Positions 1-6,826 of a stretch of 32,797 nt of DNA are shown here, one piece after another. Source of the stretch: UMGS946 sp048421225. Its GTDB lineage: Bacteria; Bacillota; Clostridia; Christensenellales; CAG-138. The translations under genes and the position numbers were made by a program. The notes beneath the pieces are model-generated. The model worked only from the letters and a program-made list of their open reading frames with translations. It made no database searches and was not told the DNA's origin. Location of the stretch: positions 1 to 32,797 of the forward strand of contig DBFNRV010000128.1 in NCBI GenBank assembly GCA_048421225.1. Reading direction: 5' to 3'. Numbering within the stretch: the first letter of the stretch is position 1; each line of letters opens with the position of its first letter.

Positions 1-120
1 GGTTTTTTAGCCGACGGACTTGAGTCAGGAAAATACAGGATAAAAAAGCTCTTTTTTGACCCATACGATGAATCAAGGGTGTTTGAGGGGATTGCGGAGT
101 TTTCAATAGGTATGCCTTAA
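1..120 (+). CDS. C-terminal end of an unidentified protein
   Basis: The first 120 bases are open in frame 1 and end with TAA, giving the last 39 residues of a protein that starts outside the window. The visible tail contains LADGLESGKYRIKKL and later FEGIAEFSIGMP. The phrase 'L..G.YRI.K' resembles the closing strands of bacterial Ig-like or other beta-sandwich domains, but this is only an impression. No signal, membrane segment or catalytic motif is visible in the part present. It is separated from rpsB by about 300 bases with their own promoter, so it is probably a separate transcription unit. Confidence 0.55.
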   Translation, partial: GFLADGLESGKYRIKKLFFDPYDESRVFEGIAEFSIGMP

Positions 121-284
121 CCATTTTGGCGGAATGAACAAGCGGCTGGGCTAGAAAGGGCCAATAGGCCGCGCGTTTATCTTAGGGATGGATGCAAATT
201 ATAACCATTCATACTAGTTTGAGCTTTAATATCTCAAATTTTAGACGATTTACTTAATTGCAATAAGTTTTGCCCACTTTTTAC

Positions 285-313
285 TTGCATGCAAACCCAA
301 CCTATGCTATAAT
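285..313 (+). promoter_or_regulatory. Promoter of rpsB-tsf
   Basis: TTGCAT (285-290) is followed after 17 bases by TATAAT (308-313), with TG one base upstream of the -10 box (extended -10). The predicted start near 320 leaves an approximately 100-base leader before rpsB. Confidence 0.8.
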
Positions 314-353
314 TCCAAAGTTAAAACGCACTTGCGGTGATCTGCAAAAGGTT

Positions 354-371
354 GCCCGCCATACGGTGGGT
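354..371 (+). promoter_or_regulatory. Hairpin in the rpsB leader
   Basis: GCCCGCC (354-360) and GGTGGGT (365-371) can form a 7-bp stem with two G-U pairs around an ATAC loop, followed by a short T run (TTTTC). It lies in the untranslated leader about 50 bases before the rpsB start. In many bacteria S2 represses its own operon through the leader, so this stem is a candidate site; that link is inference. The T run is too short for a convincing terminator. Confidence 0.4.
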
Positions 372-419
372 TTTCTGCTGATATGAAGCGCAAGGTGGGA
401 AAAACAAGGAGGAAATAAA

Positions 420-1172
420 ATGTCAGTAATTTCAATGAAGCAGCTCCTCGAAGCGGGAGTCCATTTTGGCCATCAGACGCGCCGCTGGAATCCGAAGATG
501 AAGGAATATATCTTTACCGAACGTAACGGCATCTATATCATTGACCTTCAAAAGACTGTCAAGAAGATCGACACCGCGTACTCGTTTGTTCAAGAGGTTT
601 CGGCAAACGGCGGCAACGTATTATTCGTTGGGACAAAGAAGCAGGCTCAGGAATCGATAGAGCAGGAGGCAAGGCGCTGTGGAATGTATTATGTAAACCA
701 GCGTTGGCTTGGCGGTATGCTCACCAACTTTAAAACAATCCAAACCAGGATTGCAAAGCTTCGTAAAATTGAACAGATGGAGGAGAATGGCGATTTTGAC
801 CTGCTGCCCAAAAAGGAAGTAATTAAACTTAAAGCGGAACAGGAAAAACTGGAAAAGAACCTTGGCGGCATCAAGGACATGAAACAGCTCCCCAGCGTGA
901 TGTTCGTAGTTGACCCCCGCAAGGAACACATAGCCGTGCTGGAGGCGATAGCGCTTAAAATACCGATCGTTGCCATAGTCGATACCAACTGCGACCCGGA
1001 CGAAATTGATTATGTAATCCCAGGAAACGACGATGCTATTAGAGCGGTTAAGCTGATAGCTGGCAAGATCGCTGATGCTGTACTTGAGGGCAAACAGGGA
1101 GAACAGTTTGAGCCGGACGGCGAGGTTCAGGACGACGCAAGCACCGTAGCTGAAGAACCTGATGATTTTTAA
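420..1172 (+). CDS. rpsB: 30S ribosomal protein S2
   Basis: S2 is a structural protein of the small ribosomal subunit, needed for assembly with S1 or its substitute and for initiation. The 250-residue product is full length for bacterial S2. The N-terminus SMKQLLEAGVHFGHQTRRWNPKM is the family signature, followed by YIFTERNGIYIIDLQKT, NQRWLGGMLTNFKTI and the late block PSVMFVVDPRKEHIAVLEA. The C-terminal tail is acidic, as is common. ATG 420 is preceded by AAGGAGG (406-412) at 7 bases, a very strong ribosome-binding site. It is first in a two-gene operon with tsf 71 bases downstream, the usual order in bacteria. The leader hairpin at 354-371 may carry autoregulation. Confidence 0.98.
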   Translation: MSVISMKQLLEAGVHFGHQTRRWNPKMKEYIFTERNGIYIIDLQKTVKKIDTAYSFVQEVSANGGNVLFVGTKKQAQESIEQEARRCGMYYVNQRWLGGMLTNFKTIQTRIAKLRKIEQMEENGDFDLLPKKEVIKLKAEQEKLEKNLGGIKDMKQLPSVMFVVDPRKEHIAVLEAIALKIPIVAIVDTNCDPDEIDYVIPGNDDAIRAVKLIAGKIADAVLEGKQGEQFEPDGEVQDDASTVAEEPDDF

Positions 1173-1189
1173 TTGTTAATAAACTAATA

Positions 1190-1213
1190 GCCGGGGGGTC
1201 GCGGCCCTCCGGC
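1190..1213 (+). other. rpsB-tsf intercistronic hairpin
   Basis: GCCGGGGGG (1190-1198) pairs with CCCTCCGGC (1205-1213), a 9-bp GC-rich stem with one G-U pair and a 6-base loop. No T run follows, so it is not a classical terminator. It could act as a processing or partial attenuation site that sets the S2 to EF-Ts ratio; this role is inferred. Confidence 0.5.
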
Positions 1214-1243
1214 ATTGTCCTAAAAATTAAGGAGGTATAAATA

Positions 1244-1903
1244 ATGGCGGAATTTTCAGCAAAAGACGTAATGACCCTGCGTGAGATGAGCGGAGCAGGA
1301 ATGATGGACTGTAAAAAAGCTCTTTTAGAGTGTGAAGGCAATATGGAAAAGGCCATGGATTACTTAAGGGAGAAGAGCCTTGCGGCCAGCGCAAAAAAGG
1401 CCGCTAGAATAGCCGCCGAGGGAATAGTGGACTCCTATGTGCATATGGGAGGAAAGATTGGCGTTTTGGTTGAAGTCAACTGCGAAACAGATTTTGTAGC
1501 AAAGACCGACGACTTTAAGACACTGGTTCATGATATCGCAATGCATATAGCGGCTGCTAAGCCGACATGCGTTTCCAAGGAAGAAGTAAACCAAGAAGAT
1601 ATCGAAAAAGAAAAGGAAATACTTCGCGCACAGGCTATGAACGAGCCAAAGCCCAAGCCTGAGCACATAATTGAAAAGATGGTTGAAGGCCGTATAGAGA
1701 AATATTACAAGGAAATCTGCCTGCTTGAGCAGCCGTTTGTAAAGGATCCGGATAAAACCGTTGGCCAGCTTATAAACGAATCGGTTGCAAAAATCGGCGA
1801 GAAGATAAGCGTTCGCAGATTCGTTCGCTATGAGATGGGCGAAGGCCTGCAAAAGCGCGAGGATAACTTCGCCGAGGAAGTTATGAGCCAGATGGGAAAA
1901 TAA
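1244..1903 (+). CDS. tsf: Elongation factor Ts
   Basis: EF-Ts is the guanine-nucleotide exchange factor that regenerates EF-Tu-GTP in the cytoplasm. The 219-residue protein matches the short Gram-positive form. Residues 1-55 form the UBA-like N-terminal domain (DVMTLREMSGAGMMDCKKALLE). The TDFVAKTDDF element near residues 81-90 contains the TDFVA motif that disrupts the EF-Tu magnesium site. The block LLEQPFVKDPDKTVGQLI is the usual coil region of the family. ATG 1244 is preceded by AAGGAGG. It shares a promoter with rpsB, 71 bases upstream, and is followed by a strong terminator at 1988-2022. Confidence 0.98.
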   Translation: MAEFSAKDVMTLREMSGAGMMDCKKALLECEGNMEKAMDYLREKSLAASAKKAARIAAEGIVDSYVHMGGKIGVLVEVNCETDFVAKTDDFKTLVHDIAMHIAAAKPTCVSKEEVNQEDIEKEKEILRAQAMNEPKPKPEHIIEKMVEGRIEKYYKEICLLEQPFVKDPDKTVGQLINESVAKIGEKISVRRFVRYEMGEGLQKREDNFAEEVMSQMGK

Positions 1904-1910
1904 ATGTAAA

Positions 1911-1960
1911 CCACCAACTTTGGATTTCCTAATTTATAAAATTCGTTTTCCAAAGTGGTG
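1911..1960 (+). other. Long imperfect hairpin downstream of tsf
   Basis: Bases 1912-1924 pair with 1949-1960 as 12 base pairs with one bulged A (1916); the core is ACTTTGGA against TCCAAAGT. The 3' arm contains AGTGGT (1954-1959), which could instead pair with ACCACT (1981-1986), just before the terminator stem. Two exclusive folds are therefore possible. Confidence 0.45.
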
Positions 1961-1987
1961 AGAACCAAGGTATAAAAAGAACCACTC

Positions 1988-2022
1988 AAAAGTAGTAGAT
2001 GCATTCGCTCTACTACTTTTTT
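1988..2022 (+). terminator. Rho-independent terminator of rpsB-tsf
   Basis: AAAAGTAGTAGA (1988-1999) and TCTACTACTTTT (2009-2020) form a perfect 12-bp stem with a 9-base loop, ending in a T run that reaches 2022. Confidence 0.92.
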
Positions 2023-2716
2023 GTGCGTCAAATTACGGGTTTGGATGGTGGGCGGATGGGCAGGTGACAATAGGTAACAGGCTGTAAACCTAGCCCCTAT
2101 CGATCGCTAAAATAATAGGTTTTTAAGCCGCTTTTACATGGAACGATCAAAACACAAACACTACCCGCAAATACGCTTAATATAGGCATTTAATAGGGGG
2201 TATGAGTGAATAATAGCACAGGCGAGTAACTGGGCGAAACCCATGCACTTGCGAGAGCTAAAATATTGAGGTTTAAGCTGTATTTCCAAGGAGTTTTAGA
2301 CAAAACTCTACACCAGCAAGTAAAAGAGTGCTTTAAATGGGCTTTTAATTAGGGCTTGTAGGTAGTTGATTACATGCATGTTCAGGCCATTGGTGCAGAC
2401 GACATATTGCACATATGCATTAATGGTTCCCTAAGTGAATCACTTGGCAAGTGAATGATGGTATTGATTTGATCTTTTATAAACTCGGCAAGGTCATACT
2501 TCATGAAATACATTGAAATGTTGAATAGGGATTCATGACTTAAAAAACTGTCTATTCAATGAATAGTATTGTTTTCTGAATAATTGATTTTGTGAGAAAT
2601 TAAAAGATTATATGCCATTATGGTAACATAATCCTTTTCATGGGTCAATAAAAGCATTTGTCGAAAAATGGTAAATATAAATACATCCCCCGAATTTTGC
2701 ACATACTAAATATTGC
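2023..2716. other. Gene-free AT-rich stretch
   Basis: About 690 bases with no supportable gene on either strand. Stops are frequent in all frames; the longest plausible start-to-stop runs are only about 25-30 codons and have no ribosome-binding site. Small inverted repeats are present: ATAGG/CCTAT around GGCT/AGCC at 2070-2100, and CACTT-GGC-AAGTG near 2439-2451. Composition is more AT-rich than in the flanking housekeeping genes. It may be decayed coding DNA, but no parent gene can be recognised. Confidence 0.5.
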
Positions 2717-2745
2717 TTGACAATACATTTTATATAAAGTATTCT
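2717..2745 (+). promoter_or_regulatory. Promoter of the broken protease gene
   Basis: A consensus TTGACA (2717-2722) is followed after 17 bases by TATTCT (2740-2745). The predicted start near 2752 is just upstream of the ribosome-binding region and of ATG 2780. Confidence 0.7.
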
Positions 2746-2779
2746 AAAGGTATATTAGTAAGAAAGGTAGGTTTATAAT

Positions 2780-3853
2780 ATGAAAACGAAAATTATATGT
2801 AGTGTAATGGTGTTAATTATGCTGGCATCGGTTTTTCCTTCCGCATTAGCATTGGATGAAACACAAAAACCTATACCCGCCGACTTACAGGCCTTAATTG
2901 ATAAAGCCTATGATCCAAACAATGATATCGGTGAATCGGATTGGCAGAGAATTATAAATGAGGGAGGAAAAGCTACCGAAGATTTATTAGATTTTATTGA
3001 TTCCATAGCATTAACCCGTGATGTCTATTCATCGGGAGGGGTTGATTATATGGAAGACGATCCATCCTTCGATAAAAGCGGCAGCATGGATACAGTAGAA
3101 TACGATCTTTTCTCTAAAACCGAAAAGAGAGTCAATAATGATTATATCTTCGATATTGTCCCAGAAGAAGACCCATTAAGTGACAGCATAGAGGGATTAG
3201 TGGATGGTAATGCACTATCACTCATGCCAAAAGCGTATCCGTATAATTGGTTTGAGTACAGTCCTCAGAGTTATGCTGATACTAGGTCGACTTATTATCC
3301 GATTTAAAAGTAATGGAGCGTGGTACAGTGGAACCGCATTTAAAATTGGAAATAGATACTTAGCGACAGCGGGCCATAATATTTATGATTACAAGTCAAA
3401 AAGTTGGTCTACAAACTTTACACTTACTCCTGCGCAGAGTGGCACAAAAGGCCATATGGGTCAACAACATCGATAGGTATAGAAGTGGCGAGCCGTTGGT
3501 ATAATAACAATGATTCAAATTATGAGTGGGGTATGATAAAGGTTGAAAGGGTTCTTGTTTCAGACCGTCTTTCACAACTCCTTGTAGACAATGTAACTGG
3601 TTGGACTGTTAGATCACAAGGCTATCTTGAGTTATCAGGTGGACACTATATGCATCTGATTAGAGATAGAGTTATAAACTCATGGGCTAGACGTTGTACG
3701 GCAAATATGGCGTTAGATAAAGGGAAAAGCGGGGGGCCTGTTTTAGATGAAAGAAAATACGCTATTGGGATTATTATTGGTCAAAAGGGTGATTTTGTAA
3801 AATTTGAAAAGAACTTATATAACTTGATAGCCACTTATAGAACAAAGGCATAG
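2780..3853 (+). pseudogene. Secreted trypsin-like serine protease, disrupted by two frameshifts
   Basis: The reading starts at ATG 2780 with a Sec signal peptide (MKTKIICSVMVLIMLASVFP, cut near ALA-LD), followed by an acidic region of about 140 residues that looks like a propeptide. That frame stops at 3305-3307. The protease continues in the next frame from about 3285 (GRLIIRFKSNGAWYSGTAF, then catalytic His in ATAGHNIYD). It returns to the first frame near 3447 (RPYGSTTS, then NYEWGMIKV where the catalytic Asp is expected, and GKSGGPVLDE with the catalytic Ser), ending at 3853. The second shift is at an A run: one extra A would give TKRPYGS exactly. The fold resembles the V8/glutamyl-endopeptidase group of family S1. 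Glu instead of Asp in YEWGM would be unusual. Two offsetting indels could be real decay or assembly errors. A good promoter and the downstream lipoprotein suggest a recently functional secreted locus. Confidence 0.8.
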
Positions 3854-3870
3854 TATTATAGTATAATATC

Positions 3871-3882
3871 TTAACTAGTTAA
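3871..3882. repeat. 12-bp perfect palindrome
   Basis: TTAACTAGTTAA lies just upstream of the lipoprotein ribosome-binding site. It could be an operator, but AT-rich palindromes of this size also arise by chance. Confidence 0.35.
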
Positions 3883-3897
3883 AAAGGGGGAGCAAAA

Positions 3898-4218
3898 ATG
3901 AGATATAAAAAAACCGTAATATTACCTATGCTTTGTGTTCTTGTGGTGATATCGATATTACTTCTGTCAGCCTGCTCAAAAGAACCTAATATCAATGAAG
4001 ATATGAAGCGCTTCTATGAGGGCAATAAAGATAAATTGCCAGAGTGGATGACCGAGAGTAATTATCGTGATGTGTTACGACCATATTTTGAGGAGGGGAA
4101 TCTTAGCGGATCACCAGTTGGAAGCGAATCTTCCCGTTTTACACCAGATGAATACACAACATTCTATGATCTTCTAAAAACGTTCATGGGTGAAAACGGA
4201 TACTTTGACCCTCAGTAA
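3898..4218 (+). CDS. Small lipoprotein of unknown function
   Basis: A 106-residue protein with a clear lipoprotein signal: basic start MRYKK, a hydrophobic core VILPMLCVLVVISILLL, and lipobox LSAC with the lipidated Cys near residue 26. The mature part of about 80 residues is polar and acidic and contains aromatic segments such as NYRDVLRPYFEEG and TPDEYTTFYDLLKTFMGENG, suggesting a small helical domain tethered outside the membrane. I do not recognise the family. ATG 3898 follows AAGGGGGAG at a good distance. It lies 44 bases after the broken protease and ends at a terminator, so the two may be co-transcribed; it might have been a partner or inhibitor of that protease, which is speculation. 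Confidence 0.75.
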   Translation: MRYKKTVILPMLCVLVVISILLLSACSKEPNINEDMKRFYEGNKDKLPEWMTESNYRDVLRPYFEEGNLSGSPVGSESSRFTPDEYTTFYDLLKTFMGENGYFDPQ

Positions 4219-4242
4219 TACTTCAAAACTCATAAACTGATT

Positions 4243-4276
4243 AAACGCGCTATACAATTCTGCTGGCGCGTTTTTT
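4243..4276 (+). terminator. Rho-independent terminator after the lipoprotein
   Basis: AAACGCGC (4243-4250) pairs with GCGCGTTT (4266-4273); the T run continues to 4276. The loop is 15 bases. Confidence 0.85.
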
Positions 4277-4707
4277 GTTTGAATAGCATAAGCTGCTTGA
4301 TGGATTGTAGTTGCGCTTTGCGTGGGAAGAAAAAGAGTATGGCCCTGATGAAATTCATAGGCAAAGATACTATACTGGACTTATAACATCAAGGTTCAGA
4401 TGCTGGAAGTTTCACCAATTGCGAACAGCACAATAAAACGCGATCACTGGGCGGATCCGTTGAGGTATACGCCATATTTCAGTGCGTAGCACATTAGGGA
4501 TTGCCTGTACTTCATGTTTTGTGTTACAGTATTCATGAGGGATTTGCACTTCCTTTCGGCATTTGTCCGTTGTTGATAAACTCAAAATAACCGATTTGTG
4601 CCAATCCTTCACTCTTTTTTTCCTTCTCGACTGTCCAATATGTATTGTAGTCCTACAGAGAAAGATTATAAAATTTTGCCGCATTGAGGAAATATTAGCG
4701 CTTGTTA
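4277..4707. other. Gene-free stretch with possible gene remnants
   Basis: No intact gene can be supported. On the plus strand 4311-4436 is open for 41 codons after a stop and reads like real protein (WEEKEYGPDEIHRQRYYTG), but it has no start or ribosome-binding site and may be a fragment of a lost gene. On the minus strand 4412-4684 is open for 90 codons without a recognisable domain or ribosome-binding site. Composition remains AT-rich up to the pyrH promoter. Confidence 0.4.
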
Positions 4708-4716
4708 TGCTATAAT
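4708..4716 (+). promoter_or_regulatory. Extended -10 promoter of pyrH
   Basis: TGCTATAAT at 4708-4716 is a perfect extended -10 element. No good -35 lies at 16-18 bases (TTGAGG is 21 bases away). The predicted start near 4723 excludes the upstream ATG at 4718 as the pyrH start. Confidence 0.65.
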
Positions 4717-4747
4717 TATGATGTTATGCGGTTATAGGAGGAAATCT

Positions 4748-5452
4748 ATGACGCCACAATATAAACGAGTACTGTTAAAACTTAGCGGCGAGATGCTTGG
4801 CAAAGACGGCAAGGTTCTATCGGACGAGTCCCTGCGCAATACCGCCAAACGTATAAGACTGTTGCATGATATGGGCGTTGAAATCGGCATTGTGGTTGGC
4901 GGCGGCAATATAGTCAGAGGAAGGAGCGCGGAAGGCATGGACCGTAATCGCGCCGATCATATGGGAATGCTCTCCACGGCTATCAATGCGTTGGCCCTTC
5001 AAGACGCCCTTGAGAGGGAGGGTATGCCGTGTACGGTTCTTTCCGCTATCGAGATGCAGCGGTTCTGCGATACCTACAGCGCGCGCAAGGCGAAATTTGA
5101 ACTGGAAAAATCCAATGTCGTAATATTCGCCTGCGGAACGGGTGTCCCGTTTTTTTCGACGGATACGGCTGCGGCGCTTAGGGCGCTGGAGATAGGCGCT
5201 GATGCGCTTTTGCTGGCGAAGAGCGTAGACGCGGTATATTCGGCGGATCCAAAGCTTCATAAGGACGCGGTCAGATATTCGAAGCTTACATATGATAAAG
5301 TTATCAGGGATAATCTAAAGGCTACGGATATATCGACAATAACGCTGTGCAGAGAGCACAATATGCCGATTTTGCTTTTTTCGATGGCGGATGCTTCAAG
5401 CTTTATTGAGGCGGTATGCGGAGGAAATTCCGGTACTATTATAAGCGGTTAA
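4748..5452 (+). CDS. pyrH: Uridylate kinase (UMP kinase)
   Basis: PyrH phosphorylates UMP to UDP with ATP, an essential cytoplasmic step of pyrimidine nucleotide synthesis. The 234-residue product has the amino-acid-kinase fold: RVLLKLSGEMLG at the N-terminus, GIVVGGGNIVRGR, the UMP-site block DHMGMLSTAINALALQD, ACGTGVPFFSTDTAAALRALEIGAD, and AKSVDAVYSADPKLHKDA near the ATP site. Length matches the bacterial hexameric family. ATG 4748 was chosen because TAGGAGG lies at 4735-4741 and the family N-terminus begins here; an in-frame ATG at 4718 lies at or before the predicted transcript start. frr follows after 81 bases, the usual pyrH-frr order, but tsf is about 2.8 kb upstream. Confidence 0.97.
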   Translation: MTPQYKRVLLKLSGEMLGKDGKVLSDESLRNTAKRIRLLHDMGVEIGIVVGGGNIVRGRSAEGMDRNRADHMGMLSTAINALALQDALEREGMPCTVLSAIEMQRFCDTYSARKAKFELEKSNVVIFACGTGVPFFSTDTAAALRALEIGADALLLAKSVDAVYSADPKLHKDAVRYSKLTYDKVIRDNLKATDISTITLCREHNMPILLFSMADASSFIEAVCGGNSGTIISG

Positions 5453-5533
5453 TGGTTTATTTATAATTGATTTTAATGAAAGTTTTGGGTAAAATGTAAC
5501 TCAAATACGCCTATAAGAAACGGAGGTAATATT

Positions 5534-6085
5534 GTGGATATAATCTCAGTAGCAACGGATAAGATGGGTAAAACAACGTCTGTATTAAAGCGGGATCTGG
5601 GCGCAATACGAGCGGGCCGCGCCAATCCCCAGGTGCTGGATAAAATTATGGTGGATTACTACGGCACGCCTACCCCAATAAACCAGATGGGCAATATAAG
5701 CTCTCCAGAGGCGAGAATGCTTGTAATTTCGCTTTGGGATGTTAAGCTGATTCCACAGGTTGAGAAGGCGATACAGAAGTCTGATCTAGGAATAAACCCC
5801 ACAAACGACGGCAAGTTCATACGGCTGGTATTCCCTGAACTCACTGAGGAAAGGCGCAGAGAACTCGTAAAGGTAGTGCGCAAAAAGGGCGAGGAAGCAA
5901 AGGTGGCTATCCGTTCCATCCGAAGGGACTCGAACGAGCAGATTAAGAAATCAAAAAAGGATGGGGAAATAACAGAAGACGACCAGCGAGAATTGGAGGA
6001 GGAGGCTCAAAAGCTGACCGACCGGTATATTAAGGATATTGATAAGATCATTGATGAAAAGGAAAAGGAGATCATGGAGGTTTGA
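5534..6085 (+). CDS. frr: Ribosome recycling factor
   Basis: RRF works with EF-G to split post-termination ribosomes. The 183-residue protein is full length. The signature segments are LGAIRAGRANPQVLDKIMVDYYGTPTPINQMGNIS near residues 22-56, ARMLVISLWDVKLIPQVEKAI, and the long C-terminal helix with LVKVVRKKGEEAKVAIRSIRRDSNEQIKKSKKDG. The start is GTG 5534, preceded by CGGAGG at 5521-5526. It follows pyrH by 81 bases without a clear terminator between, so co-transcription is likely. In most Bacillota uppS and cdsA come next; here a small PASTA-like gene overlaps or abuts instead. Confidence 0.97.
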   Translation: MDIISVATDKMGKTTSVLKRDLGAIRAGRANPQVLDKIMVDYYGTPTPINQMGNISSPEARMLVISLWDVKLIPQVEKAIQKSDLGINPTNDGKFIRLVFPELTEERRRELVKVVRKKGEEAKVAIRSIRRDSNEQIKKSKKDGEITEDDQRELEEEAQKLTDRYIKDIDKIIDEKEKEIMEV

Positions 6086-6090
6086 TTCGC

Positions 6091-6285
6091 GTGCTTGGCT
6101 TTGGACTGGGCGATGCGGTGAACGAGCTGAAAGAGGCTGGCTACGAAGTTTCCGTCGTTGAAGTAAGCGCGAAAAAGCGAATTGAAGGCGGCGAAAGCCG
6201 TGTAATAAGACAGCGCAAGCTTAAGGACGGCCGAATAGAGCTTTCATACTCACTGTTTCATACCGATATATACAGCAAAGCTTAA
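6091..6285 (+). CDS. Small PASTA-like protein
   Basis: A 64-residue protein coupled to frr. It begins LGFGLGDAVNELKEAGYEV and ends SYSLFHTDIYSKA. The spacing 'G..L.dAv..L.eaGy.V.vvev' and the later SRVIRQRKL resemble a single PASTA-type repeat (small beta-alpha-beta folds found in penicillin-binding proteins and Ser/Thr kinases), here without signal peptide or membrane anchor, so it is predicted cytoplasmic. The start GTG 6091 is 10 bases after GGAGG (6076-6080); an in-frame TTG at 6082 overlaps the frr stop but is only one base from that site. Function is unknown; the position suggests co-expression with ribosome recycling. A terminator-like hairpin follows at 6315. Confidence 0.7.
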   Translation: MLGFGLGDAVNELKEAGYEVSVVEVSAKKRIEGGESRVIRQRKLKDGRIELSYSLFHTDIYSKA

Positions 6286-6314
6286 GGTTTTCAACTTCAT
6301 TACTGGTTTTTGGC

Positions 6315-6357
6315 GGATGAAGCGATAATATGATTTATATTGCTTCATCCCTATTTT
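6315..6357 (+). terminator. Probable terminator of pyrH-frr
   Basis: GGATGAAGCGATA (6315-6327) pairs with TATTGCTTCATCC (6338-6350), 13 base pairs including one G-U pair, with a 10-base loop. Only a weak T tract (CTATTTT) follows. Confidence 0.7.
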
Positions 6358-6371
6358 AACTTCATCCTAGC

Positions 6372-6400
6372 TTGATTTAGCTGCGCAATCATGATATAAT
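6372..6400 (+). promoter_or_regulatory. Promoter of ybaB-recR
   Basis: TTGATT (6372-6377), 17 bases, TATAAT (6395-6400), with an extended TG at 6392-6393. The predicted start is near 6407. Confidence 0.8.
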
Positions 6401-6408
6401 GAAACCAA

Positions 6409-6418
6409 ACGTTAACGT
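6409..6418. promoter_or_regulatory. Palindrome at the ybaB transcription start
   Basis: ACGTTAACGT is a perfect 10-bp palindrome lying at about +2 to +11 of the predicted ybaB transcript, between the -10 box and the ribosome-binding site. The position is typical of a repressor operator; the cognate factor is unknown. Confidence 0.35.
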
Positions 6419-6431
6419 GGAGGTAGTATAG

Positions 6432-6764
6432 ATGGCTAAAGGCGGTTTCCCGGGAATGGGCGGTAACATGCAGCAGTTAATGAAGCAGGCTCAGAAGATG
6501 CAGGAAAACATGGCTAAGCTTCAGGATGAAATAGGGAACCGCGAGTTTAGCGTATCCGCTGGCGGCGGAGCTGTAACGGTGGTAATTTACGGGCGCAAGG
6601 AGCTTAAAAGCATTGAGATCAGTCCCGAATGCGTTGATCCGGATGACATAGAAATGCTGCAGGATCTTATTATCAGTGCGGTTAACGAGGCTATACGCGT
6701 GGCGGATGAAACCATGAATAGTGAAATGGGCAAGCTTACCGGCGGAGTGAACCTGGGAATCTAG
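6432..6764 (+). CDS. ybaB: YbaB/EbfC family nucleoid-associated protein
   Basis: A small dimeric DNA-binding protein that coats the nucleoid and is usually encoded beside recR. The 110-residue sequence has the Gly/Met/Gln-rich start GGFPGMGGNMQQLMKQAQKM, a long helix through LQDEIGNREF, the central beta segment VSAGGGAVTVVIYGRKELKSIEI, and a C-terminal helical region LISAVNEAIRVADETMNSEMGKLTGG, all as in the family. The ATG follows GTGGAGG at 6417-6423. recR starts 62 bases downstream. dnaX, which precedes ybaB in many bacteria, is not here; the gene has its own promoter. Confidence 0.95.
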   Translation: MAKGGFPGMGGNMQQLMKQAQKMQENMAKLQDEIGNREFSVSAGGGAVTVVIYGRKELKSIEISPECVDPDDIEMLQDLIISAVNEAIRVADETMNSEMGKLTGGVNLGI

Positions 6765-6826
6765 CGTTTCTATTGGCTTATGTGCCGGATTAAGAAAAAC
6801 ATTTTAGGCGGTTGGTACAGACATAT

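Noticed and set aside
1364..1852. 162-codon open frame antisense to tsf
   Set aside because: Antisense shadow of a conserved gene; no start signals or domain.
2374..2454. Small open frame of 26 codons (MHVQAIGADD...)
   Set aside because: No ribosome-binding site or conservation evidence; below what can be supported.
3440..3455. Programmed -1 frameshift at the A run in the protease gene
   Set aside because: The reading after a -1 shift is perfect, but a second shift of the opposite sign is also needed and has no slippery sequence; mutation or assembly error is simpler.
4412..4684. 90-codon open frame on the minus strand upstream of pyrH
   Set aside because: No ribosome-binding site, no recognisable domain and a composition like random sequence; noted only as part of the gene-free stretch.
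4718..4747. Upstream start of pyrH at 4718
   Set aside because: It lies at or before the predicted transcript start and the good ribosome-binding site serves ATG 4748.
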